A stretch of 7,879 nucleotides of DNA from JBBDMX01 sp038241095 (GTDB taxonomy: Bacteria; Planctomycetota; Phycisphaerae; Phycisphaerales; Phycisphaeraceae), in assembly GCA_038241095.1 (NCBI GenBank), contig JBBRGB010000167.1, positions 1 through 7,879 on the forward strand, given 5' to 3'. The notes beneath the pieces were generated by a model. The model did not search any database and had not been told where the DNA came from. It saw only the letters and a list, made by a program, of their open reading frames with translations. The first letter of the stretch is position 1, and the number at the start of each line of letters is the position of its first letter. This document shows, one piece after another, positions 1-6,878 of this stretch. The position numbers and the translations under genes are program-made.

Positions 1-1
1 T

Positions 2-2296
2 TGGACCCTGCCGGCCAACATGGCGGTGGCGGTTTCGGCCCGCGCCGAGTACGGCCTTTACCCCATCGACGACACGGGCCGGGTGGCGATCATCGCCACG
101 GATCTGGCACCCAAGGTTCTCGCCGTGGCCAAGCGCGAAGACACCCCACCGCTGGGCACGCTCACCGGCTCGGAGTTGGTCGGCGCGACCTATCACCATC
201 CCTTCATCGACCGTGTGTCACCCGTCGTGGCCGCGGAGTACGTCACCTTGGAAGACGGCACAGGCCTGGTTCACACCGCGCCGGGCCACGGCGTCGAGGA
301 CTATCAGACCGGCCTGGCGCAAGGGCTGCATTTCAGCGATGACCGCAAGGAAGTCCGCATCGGCTCCCACACCAACACCAACACCGGTGGCCAGCGGGCC
401 GCGGCGCGACAGGCCGACATCTACTGCCCCGTCAAAGCCGACGGCACCTTTAATGACACCGCGCCGGATTGGCTGCGCGGTGATGGCACTTCCGGGGGCG
501 GGGCCGCGAAGCTTGATATCTGGAAGGCCAACGATCTTGTGGTCGCCAAGCTCCGCGAGTCAGGCCACCTGTTCCACGATCACAAGTTCACCCACAGCTA
601 CCCGCACGATTGGCGGGGCAAGACGCCGGTGATCTTCCGCGCCACGGAGCAATGGTTCATCGGCGTGGATCGTCCGTTCTCTCCACCAAACGCCAGCGAC
701 GCATCGACGCTTCGCTGCATGGCCTTGGCCGCGACGGAGAGGGGCATCGCCTTCATTCCCGAATGGGGCCGCAACCGCATGCGTGGCATGTTGGATAGCC
801 GCCCTGATTGGTGCATCAGTCGCCAACGCGCCTGGGGCCTGCCCATCCCCGCCTTCTTCCCCCCGGAAGGTGTGGAAGGCCAACCGCTGTTGACTCCCGC
901 GTCCATCGCCGCCGTCGCACAGGTGTTCCGTGAGCAAGGCTCCGACGCCTGGTTCAAGCTCGACAGTGCCGCCCTCTTGGCGCACTACGACCCCGCCAGC
1001 GACCCCGATGCGCCGGCTTGGGTCAAAACCCTCAAGCCTCAAGCTCCGGGGGCAAGCCTCAAGCCTTCCGCAGACATCTTTGATGTCTGGTTCGAGTCCG
1101 GCTGCTCGTGGAACGCGGCGCTCAAACGCATGCAGGGCGACTATCCCGCCGACTTGTATCTCGAAGGTTCCGACCAGCATCGCGGGTGGTTCCAGGTTTC
1201 GCTCTTGCCCGCCTTGGCGGTGACGGGGCGGCCGGCGTTCAAGGCCTTGTTGACCCACGGCTTCATGGTGGACAAGGATGGCCGCAAGATGAGCAAGAGC
1301 TTGGGCAACACCGTGGAGGTCGAGGCCCTGCTCAAGGAGCTGGGCGCTGACGTTTGCCGGTGGTGGGTCTGCTCGCTCAACACCGACAACGACATCAAGG
1401 TGGACATGAGTTTCTTCCGCCTGGCAGGTGAGGAATACCGCAAGGTGCGCAACACGATCAGGTTCCTCCTCTCCAACCTCTCGGATTACCCCGCACCATA
1501 TTCTGAAGCTCCTATTGGGGATGCACTCGGTCTTGCTCTTCCCGCTGTGAAGGATTGCCCCACTTCAATAGATGCTTGGGCTTTGGCTCAACTCGATTAT
1601 CTGGTGCGGGCTGGGCGCGAATGTTACGAGCAGTTTGATTTCCGGGCTTTACACGAATTGATCTTCAATTTCTGTAATGACACCCTCAGCGCGGTGTATC
1701 TTGCCGCAGTGAAAGACCGGCTTTATTGTGACCACTTTAATAGTGTTCGAAGGCGTCGGACACAGTCAGTCATGCGGACCATTGCTGATGCGCTTATTAA
1801 ATTGCTTGCACCCATCTTGCCCCACACCGCGGATGAAGCTTGGAGCGTGCTGCGGGAATTGGTCATTAGTGAAGTGTCGGTTCACACGGAATTGTTGCCT
1901 CAAGTCATCAACTATAAGGCTGACCCGGATTGGGCCAAGGTCATGGCCGACCGCGAGGGTTGGCTCAAGGCCTTGGAAGACGCCCGCGCCAAGCGCGGCA
2001 TCGACAACCCGCTGGACATGGGCCTCAAACTTTCAACCTCAGCCACGGCCAATTACATCCGCAAGTTTGACCCCGTGGACCTGGCCGACCTCTGCGGCAT
2101 CAGTCGCGTGGAAGTCGTTGAGACGCAAGACGACAACGGTGGCGACAGTGAAAAAACGCGGGTGCTGGAAGTCGTCGATCTGCGCCAAGAACCGCGCTGT
2201 GAACGATCATGGAAACGCGACGGCACCGTCAAGGAGCGAAGCGACGGCGGGATGCTCTCGCAGCGCGACGCAATGGCGCTGGGATTGGCGCAATAA
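2..2296 (+). CDS. ileS: Isoleucyl-tRNA synthetase, 5'-truncated by the window edge
   Basis: Cytoplasmic class I aminoacyl-tRNA synthetase that charges tRNA-Ile and edits mischarged valine. The frame is open from base 2, where WTLPANMAVAV matches the end of the first Rossmann half, so roughly 240 N-terminal residues including the HIGH motif lie outside the window. Visible in order: the CP1 editing motif HTAPGHGVEDY (from base 272), which keeps the catalytic-site His and the second Asp; DWCISRQRAWGLPIP; DVWFESG; SDQHRGWFQ; the KMSKS loop (1286-1300); and the helical anticodon-binding domain with LLAPILPHTADEAW. The tail reads RCERSWKRDGTVKERSDGG, so the usual zinc-binding CxxC is CxxS and the second Cys pair is absent. 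From memory, a similar CxRSW tail occurs in alphaproteobacterial enzymes. The stop is TAA at 2294. The stretch around 1500-1920 has clearly lower GC than the rest. The identification is secure. Confidence 0.97.
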   Translation, partial: WTLPANMAVAVSARAEYGLYPIDDTGRVAIIATDLAPKVLAVAKREDTPPLGTLTGSELVGATYHHPFIDRVSPVVAAEYVTLEDGTGLVHTAPGHGVEDYQTGLAQGLHFSDDRKEVRIGSHTNTNTGGQRAAARQADIYCPVKADGTFNDTAPDWLRGDGTSGGGAAKLDIWKANDLVVAKLRESGHLFHDHKFTHSYPHDWRGKTPVIFRATEQWFIGVDRPFSPPNASDASTLRCMALAATERGIAFIPEWGRNRMRGMLDSRPDWCISRQRAWGLPIPAFFPPEGVEGQPLLTPASIAAVAQVFREQGSDAWFKLDSAALLAHYDPASDPDAPAWVKTLKPQAPGASLKPSADIFDVWFESGCSWNAALKRMQGDYPADLYLEGSDQHRGWFQVSLLPALAVTGRPAFKALLTHGFMVDKDGRKMSKSLGNTVEVEALLKELGADVCRWWVCSLNTDNDIKVDMSFFRLAGEEYRKVRNTIRFLLSNLSDYPAPYSEAPIGDALGLALPAVKDCPTSIDAWALAQLDYLVRAGRECYEQFDFRALHELIFNFCNDTLSAVYLAAVKDRLYCDHFNSVRRRRTQSVMRTIADALIKLLAPILPHTADEAWSVLRELVISEVSVHTELLPQVINYKADPDWAKVMADREGWLKALEDARAKRGIDNPLDMGLKLSTSATANYIRKFDPVDLADLCGISRVEVVETQDDNGGDSEKTRVLEVVDLRQEPRCERSWKRDGTVKERSDGGMLSQRDAMALGLAQ

Positions 2297-2332
2297 AAAT
2301 ACAATTGCGCAAAGAACGCAAGCATTGATCGA

Positions 2333-2367
2333 CGCGAAAGCCCACCCCCTCCGGGGGTGGGAGCGCG
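2333..2367 (+). terminator. GC-rich hairpin after ileS
   Basis: A perfect 9-bp stem (2341-2349 with 2353-2361) closes a 3-base TCC loop. A further CGCG/CGCG pairing (2333-2336 with 2364-2367) can form outside a small internal loop. It starts 36 bases after the ileS stop and ends 42 bases before the next start codon. No T-run follows on the plus strand, so it is not a classical intrinsic terminator. It may be an mRNA 3'-end stabiliser, a weak terminator or a leader structure of the next gene. Just upstream is a small inverted repeat, TTGCG/CGCAA (2305-2321). I see no convincing -35/-10 promoter in the 113-base gap. Confidence 0.45.
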
Positions 2368-2409
2368 TGCCACCAAAACACCAAGCGCAATTCCCCGAAA
2401 CCGATCGCC

Positions 2410-3906
2410 ATGCCGCGCCCACCCACCCACACCAACCACTGCCCGGGCCTGGGCGCGTTGGCGGCCCAACTGCTGCTCTCCCCCGAGCCGCGGCGCATCG
2501 ATCAGATTCTCCGCGCCCAGAAACTGCACGATGCCATCGACGCCGACGCCGCCTATCCACTGGAGTTCGTCGTCTATCGCATCACCGGTTACCGCAGCGA
2601 GCATGAGCAGGAGGACTTGCTTGTCGGAGCCGCGGTGCTGGCGGATCTGCGTTTGCTCATCGACCAGTTGAGCCGTGGCGTGCGCATGGTGCCGCAGGAA
2701 AATGAAGACCCGCAGACGCCCGAAATGCTGGCCGGGGAATGGGGCGTCAGCGTTCGCACGCTTTCGCGCTGGCGCGGGCTGGGCCTGCGCTGGCGCTGGG
2801 TCTGGCTGGCGGACCAAGAGCGGCACGCGCTGATGCACCCCCGCCCCGCCATCGAGCGTTTCCTGCGCCGCCACGGCCAGCGCATCGAAAAGGCCGCGGG
2901 GTATCAGCGGCTCGATGAGGAGACGCGAAAAAAAATCCTGCTCCGCGCCCGCCGCCTGGCGCAGGGACGGGAACTGACCTTGAACCAAGTCGCCACCCAC
3001 CTGGCGCGAAGACTCGACCGCTCCTTGGAAGGCATCCGCCAACTGCTGGAAAAGCACGACCAGTCGCATCCCGACGATGCCATCTTCACCGACCGCGCCG
3101 GCCCGCTTTCGCCCGCGGATCGGCACGCCATCGCCAAGGCTTACACGGCCGGGGAATCCCTCACCGCCCTTGCCCGGCAATACCGGCGGACCCGCTCGAC
3201 GCTCTATCGCGCCTTGCGGCAAGAGCGGGCGGCGCTGCTGCGTCAACGTGAAATCCGCCATTTCACCCTGCCCACCTTCCAGCGCGGGGATGCCGATTCG
3301 GTTTTTCTGCGCCCGCTTGATTCAGCCAGTGATCCCCACGCTCCGTCGGCGAAGGTCAACACCGCCGACCTGCCCGAAGCCATCGCGCCGTTGTATCGCG
3401 GTCCGGCCCTGTCGCCGGAGGTGGCCGGCACGCTGCTGGTGCGGATGAACTATCTACTTTTCAAGGCCGCCCGTCTGCGCGACGGCATCGACCGCCACGA
3501 CCCGCGAGTGGCGACGCTCGACGCCATTGACGATTGCCTGGCGCAGGCCCAAACCTTGCGAGACAAACTGGTGACCGGCCACTTGCCGCTGGTGCTCATC
3601 GCCGCCCGTCAGCATCTTGTCGGTCAGTCGCGTCGAGGCACGCATCAGCTTGTGAGTCTGTTGGAGGTGGGCAACCAAGTACTCATCGACACGCTCGATG
3701 GCTTCGATCCCGCGGGTGAGAAATCACTGGCCACGGTGTTGAACTGGAATCTTCGCCGTCGCTTCGCCTCGCCCTCCACGGAAGGTGAAAACCGCCAGGG
3801 CAAACCTCAAGCCGTCCGCCGCGACGATCCCCTGCGCGCCCTGCACCGCCTGATTGAAAAAGCCGATGAAAGCGGTGTGCATCTTTCCCCGCCGGATGAG
3901 CCGTGA
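2410..3906 (+). CDS. Sigma-70 region-2-like regulator with N-terminal helix-turn-helix segments, lacking region 4
   Basis: A 498-residue, Arg-rich, probably cytoplasmic DNA-binding protein. Residues 17-95 form an all-helical block containing YPLEFVVYRITGYR. Residues 103-132 (TPEMLAGEWGVSVRTLSRW) look like a helix-turn-helix followed by a wing, and residues 190-216 and 248-274 (ESLTALARQYRRTRSTLYRAL) look like two more. Residues 327-450 resemble sigma-70 regions 1.2-2: PEVAGTLLVRMNYLLFKAARLRD, HLPLVLIAARQH, GNQVLIDTLDGFDP and TVLNWNLRRRF correspond to the usual NLRLVVSIAR, GN.GL..A...FD and FSTYATWWIR. Several melting residues differ (Y430 to V443, W434 to N447, F427 to L440 in E. coli sigma70 numbering), while T429 and W433 are kept. 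About 48 residues follow, with no region 3 or 4. The layout recalls planctomycete sigma factors (memory-based). ATG 2410 is the only possible start after the in-frame TGA at 2326. No Shine-Dalgarno sequence is visible. It may act as a sigma factor, a decoy or a plain DNA-binding regulator. Confidence 0.7.
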   Translation: MPRPPTHTNHCPGLGALAAQLLLSPEPRRIDQILRAQKLHDAIDADAAYPLEFVVYRITGYRSEHEQEDLLVGAAVLADLRLLIDQLSRGVRMVPQENEDPQTPEMLAGEWGVSVRTLSRWRGLGLRWRWVWLADQERHALMHPRPAIERFLRRHGQRIEKAAGYQRLDEETRKKILLRARRLAQGRELTLNQVATHLARRLDRSLEGIRQLLEKHDQSHPDDAIFTDRAGPLSPADRHAIAKAYTAGESLTALARQYRRTRSTLYRALRQERAALLRQREIRHFTLPTFQRGDADSVFLRPLDSASDPHAPSAKVNTADLPEAIAPLYRGPALSPEVAGTLLVRMNYLLFKAARLRDGIDRHDPRVATLDAIDDCLAQAQTLRDKLVTGHLPLVLIAARQHLVGQSRRGTHQLVSLLEVGNQVLIDTLDGFDPAGEKSLATVLNWNLRRRFASPSTEGENRQGKPQAVRRDDPLRALHRLIEKADESGVHLSPPDEP

Positions 3907-3932
3907 TCGGACAAACAAGTGCCTCGCAGGTG

Positions 3933-5993
3933 TTACTCTTGGGCCTTGGGTGATGGCAATGGTTCCAAGGGGTTGGCGGTGAAGAGGGGCAACATGCCGC
4001 CCCCGCTTCGGGCTGGGGCTTCTCCCTGTTTGAGCGTTCGCGTTTCACCATTGCGCGTCTCTTGGACCAGCGTGTCGAAGCGCCGGTTGTAACCCGCCTC
4101 GCCGATGACGGCGGTCATCGCACTGTCGATGATGCGGAACATCTCCTGCGGGCCTTGGCCCGGCAGGCTGGGGTAATTCAACCCGCCCAGGATTTCCGTC
4201 CGCCCGCCGTTTCGCGTTTCGACCACCGTGCTTTTGACTTCGCTCTTCAAGCCCAGCACCCAGAAGACCGCGCCGTCGTTGACGATCTTGGTGACGTTCT
4301 TCTCCGGGTCGAGCTGCCGAGCCCAGATTTGCTGGCCTTTGGCGAAGAAATAGTGCGGCTCACCGCCGGATCGATCCTTGCCGTTCATGGGAAATTGCGT
4401 GGCGACATCCTCAAAAAATGCCTTTCCCGCGCCCACGTCGCCACGATAGAGGCTGTTGCTCATGATGCTGTTGACGTGCCGCACGACCAGCGTGCGCGTG
4501 GATCGGTGGCGGATCATGGGGCATTGCTCGTCCCGCGCCACGCCATCGACGATGTTGAAGTCCTCGATGACGACCACGGGGGCGTTGCCATCTTCGATGA
4601 TAAACGCGCCATCCCGGCCTTTGCCGCCGACCTTGAGCATGGTCCAGTATCCGCCCCCGCCGATGAGTCGGCGAACGTTGCCGCGCAGATGCACGGTGCC
4701 CTCGATCTTCCACGAGCCGCGGGGCAACGGCGTCTTTTCCTTGCCCGCCGGCAAGGGGTGAGGGAAATAGACGGTCTCGGCGCCGGAATCGATGGCCCGC
4801 TGAATGGCCTCGGTGTCGTCGCGGTTGTCGGTGGAGTCGGCTCCGAAGTCCTCGATGTTGGCCCACGCGCTCAAATCGCCCCACGCCACTTCGGGCGTTT
4901 CCTCAATGGGCAAGCCAAGTGAGCCGGGCTTGGAGGGAAACAGGCTCAACACCTTCCCCGCCACGAACTCTTCAATGCGCCCGTCCCTGAGTTGGCTGGT
5001 GTCACCTTTGGTGGTTTCCAGCGGCTTGGCATAACCGGAGGTTTCGACGTTGCGGGCGTACAGCTCGGCGGTGTTGATGATCGCCGGCCGCTCCGAGGCT
5101 TGACCCTCGCCCACCAGCTTTGAATCGATGAGCACCATCAGGCCGGTGTCGTGGCGGTTTTCCACGGCCGTCACCCGGTTGCGACTCTCCAGTCCGCGGA
5201 TGCTCACGCACTGTCCGGTGTTGCGAAACCCGACCTTGTTCTGCCCGATGAGGCGCAGATGTTCGAAGGTCATGCTGTTGATCTGCCTGCCGGTGGCCAC
5301 GCCGATGTCGAAGCCTCGGACCTCGACGTTCTTGATCAGCAGCGGGCCGATCATGTCGGTAAACGCCATGTCCAGACCGATGACGCCTTGGCCGTCCTGG
5401 GAGACGATGGTCACCTCGCGCAGACCGCCTTGGTTGTTGGTCATGAAGCGCGTGCCGATGGCACCGGGATTGCCTTTGCCGGTGTCGATCGTCAGGTTTC
5501 GCAATGCCATACAGAAGGCATCCGCCGAGCCGCGGTTGGCGATGACGATGAAGGGTTTGGCCTTGGCCGGATCCTGGAAACCCTCGGCCCCGTCTTTCAA
5601 CTTCAGGATCACCCCGTCCCGGCTCTGGCCTTGCAGAATCGGCCCGAGCCGCGCCCCGTCATGCCAGTCGAGTTGGTCCGACAGGGCATAGGTGCCATCG
5701 GGCAGATACAGAATCCAGTTGTCGGTCAGGTGGTAATCATCTAGGGCCTTCTGGATGCCGGCGGTGGAATCGGTCTGGCCCGTGGGATCGGCGTTGTAAG
5801 GCGGTTGGGTCAAGTCCACCACCCGCATGGCGGCGGGATAGACGATTTGCCGGCTTTGCCCGGTGTGCGTCTCTTTCGCCACCCGCCCCGCTTGCTCAGC
5901 GCGTGCTTCCGCGCCTGACAGGCATCCGCACAGCAGCGCCAACGTCCCCAAGCCCATAAGCAGGAAAGTCGAGTGGAGCGTGTGATTCAACAT
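3933..5993 (-). CDS. Lipoprotein with twin pectate-lyase-3-type beta-helix domains
   Basis: A 686-residue exported protein. The N-terminus has a hydrophobic stretch ending in the lipobox LCGC, so Cys24 would be lipidated. A signal peptidase I site after AEARA is a weaker alternative. Domain 1 starts near residue 57 with YNADPTGQTDSTAGIQKAL and ILYLPDGTYALSDQL. Domain 2 starts near residue 377 with IEDFGADSTDNRDDTEAIQ, VYFPHP and SWKIEGTVHLRG. Both openings are the hallmark of right-handed beta-helix proteins of the Pfam Pectate_lyase_3 kind. Two such domains in one chain recall GH55 beta-1,3-glucanases, but I cannot point to catalytic residues, so the enzyme activity and substrate are open. 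ATG 5993 is preferred: AAGGTG lies 6 bases upstream. A GTG at 6038 would add 15 residues including RR and K, which would give the signal peptide a more positive n-region, so the start is not certain. The stop (TAA) faces the sigma-like gene 26 bases away. Confidence 0.75.
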   Translation of the reverse strand: MLNHTLHSTFLLMGLGTLALLCGCLSGAEARAEQAGRVAKETHTGQSRQIVYPAAMRVVDLTQPPYNADPTGQTDSTAGIQKALDDYHLTDNWILYLPDGTYALSDQLDWHDGARLGPILQGQSRDGVILKLKDGAEGFQDPAKAKPFIVIANRGSADAFCMALRNLTIDTGKGNPGAIGTRFMTNNQGGLREVTIVSQDGQGVIGLDMAFTDMIGPLLIKNVEVRGFDIGVATGRQINSMTFEHLRLIGQNKVGFRNTGQCVSIRGLESRNRVTAVENRHDTGLMVLIDSKLVGEGQASERPAIINTAELYARNVETSGYAKPLETTKGDTSQLRDGRIEEFVAGKVLSLFPSKPGSLGLPIEETPEVAWGDLSAWANIEDFGADSTDNRDDTEAIQRAIDSGAETVYFPHPLPAGKEKTPLPRGSWKIEGTVHLRGNVRRLIGGGGYWTMLKVGGKGRDGAFIIEDGNAPVVVIEDFNIVDGVARDEQCPMIRHRSTRTLVVRHVNSIMSNSLYRGDVGAGKAFFEDVATQFPMNGKDRSGGEPHYFFAKGQQIWARQLDPEKNVTKIVNDGAVFWVLGLKSEVKSTVVETRNGGRTEILGGLNYPSLPGQGPQEMFRIIDSAMTAVIGEAGYNRRFDTLVQETRNGETRTLKQGEAPARSGGGMLPLFTANPLEPLPSPKAQE

Positions 5994-6017
5994 GGGGGTC
6001 ACCTTGTGTGTGAGCAA

Positions 6018-6037
6018 TGCCCGCCGCGCGCAGGGCA
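6018..6037 (-). other. Short hairpin between the prepilin and lipoprotein genes
   Basis: In the 81-base gap 5994-6074, TGCCC and GGGCA (6033-6037 and 6018-6022) can pair, with an additional GC/GC step across a bulged base. No T-run follows on the minus strand, so it does not look like a terminator. It is compatible with read-through from the prepilin gene into the lipoprotein gene, or with an mRNA processing or attenuation element. If the GTG at 6038 were the true lipoprotein start, this would simply be coding sequence. Confidence 0.25.
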
Positions 6038-6074
6038 CGGAAGGGGTGGTTGAGGACGGGGATGAATAAATGGT

Positions 6075-6782
6075 TTAGAACGGCTTCCATAGCCTCGTGT
6101 GGGGCATGTTCCAACGATTTTCGATGACCACGTACTCGTAGGTCAGCGCCTTGCAATGACCATCGAAAAATAGCGCGTTCATGCCGTTGTCGGACATGTG
6201 ACGGGGATCGTAATTGGTCTTTCCCGCCGCGCCGTTGCCGGCGTAGACTTCAAAGCGAATGCCGGCGTTCTGGAAGTTCTCACCATGCTTCTCCGACATG
6301 CGCATCGACTCCGAGGGGGCCTTTAACTGGTCCTGCTTCTTGCCAATGTTGTAAACGTCGTTGGCGTAATAGTTCATCGCGTAACTGACCCCCCGGCCTT
6401 GGGCGTGGAGCAGGCCCTGCACCGTCGCCAGTTCGTCGTCGGGGCAGGTGAACACGTCATTTTTGATATTGGACTTCTTGGGATAGCCGTTGTTGTAAAT
6501 GGTGTAACCGGGAATGTACTCATCTTGGATGGTGAGTTGGAAAACCCAGTTGTTGACCGGGTTGGGAGAGCGCCAGGGGGCTATGAGATATCCCCGGTTG
6601 TCGTTTTCAAGGACTTCCATGGCCAAACCGATCTGCCGCTGCTTGCCCAAGCAACTGATCTGCCTGGCGGCTTCGCGCGCCGATTGCAGGGCGGGCAGGA
6701 GCAGCGCAATCAACAGAGCGATGATCGAAATGACCACCAGCAGTTCGATGAGGGTGAAAGCATTTTGCCGGTCGTTGCGCAT
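6075..6782 (-). CDS. Prepilin-type N-terminal methylation-domain protein (H-X9-DG family, variant spacing)
   Basis: A 235-residue type II secretion/type IV pilin-like protein. The leader MRNDRQNA is followed by FTLIELLVVISIIALLIALL, with the conserved Glu at position +5 after the predicted cleavage between A8 and F9. The hydrophobic helix runs from about residue 10 to 30 and would anchor it in the inner membrane or pack into a pseudopilus. Further family marks are FTCPDDE (residues 111-117), SYAMN (133-137) and the C-terminal RHMSDNGMNALFFDGH (194-209). The His-to-DG distance is 11 rather than the usual 9 residues. Such proteins are present in many copies in Planctomycetota, Verrucomicrobiota and Lentisphaerota, often beside PEP-CTERM or sugar-processing genes; their exact role is not established. 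ATG 6782 has an AAAGG Shine-Dalgarno 6-7 bases upstream. The stop is TAA. It lies between the PEP-CTERM gene (upstream, with a terminator between) and the beta-helix lipoprotein (81 bases downstream). Confidence 0.92.
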   Translation of the reverse strand: MRNDRQNAFTLIELLVVISIIALLIALLLPALQSAREAARQISCLGKQRQIGLAMEVLENDNRGYLIAPWRSPNPVNNWVFQLTIQDEYIPGYTIYNNGYPKKSNIKNDVFTCPDDELATVQGLLHAQGRGVSYAMNYYANDVYNIGKKQDQLKAPSESMRMSEKHGENFQNAGIRFEVYAGNGAAGKTNYDPRHMSDNGMNALFFDGHCKALTYEYVVIENRWNMPHTRLWKPF

Positions 6783-6818
6783 GATGGACCTTTCGATGGA
6801 TCAATCTCCCTCACGCCA

Positions 6819-6861
6819 GCGAAAATCAGCCCGCCCCCGCCTCCGGATGGGGGGGACAGGC
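6819..6861 (-). terminator. Intrinsic terminator after the PEP-CTERM gene
   Basis: Reading the minus strand, GCCTGTCCCC (6861-6852) pairs with GGGGGCGGGC (6838-6829) in a 10-bp stem with two G-U pairs, around a 13-base loop. It is followed by TGATTTTCGC, which includes a TTTT run. It starts 17 bases after the TGA of the PEP-CTERM gene and ends 36 bases before the prepilin start codon. This suggests that at least part of the transcription of the PEP-CTERM gene stops here, and that the prepilin gene may have its own promoter or depend on read-through. I see no clear -35/-10 pair in the short remaining gap. Confidence 0.6.
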
Positions 6862-6878
6862 CGTTGATGATTAAGCCG

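Noticed and set aside
1728..2606. Plus-strand open frame in another phase crossing the ileS stop codon
   Set aside because: It begins inside the conserved anticodon-binding domain of ileS and encodes Arg/Pro/Ser-rich sequence with no family resemblance; ileS itself has no frameshift here.
2053..3261. Minus-strand open frame of 402 codons
   Set aside because: It runs across the ileS 3' end, the intergenic gap and the sigma-like gene. Both overlapped plus-strand genes have recognisable family motifs, and this frame has none.
3907..3932. Possible bidirectional terminator between the convergent genes
   Set aside because: Only a 3-bp CCT/AGG stem extended by G-U pairs can form and there is no T-run, too weak to call.
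4062..4922. Long plus-strand open frame (286 codons) within the lipoprotein region
   Set aside because: It is antisense to the beta-helix lipoprotein, which has clear domain motifs, a lipobox and a sensible start. The antisense frame has biased low-complexity composition typical of GC-rich shadow frames.
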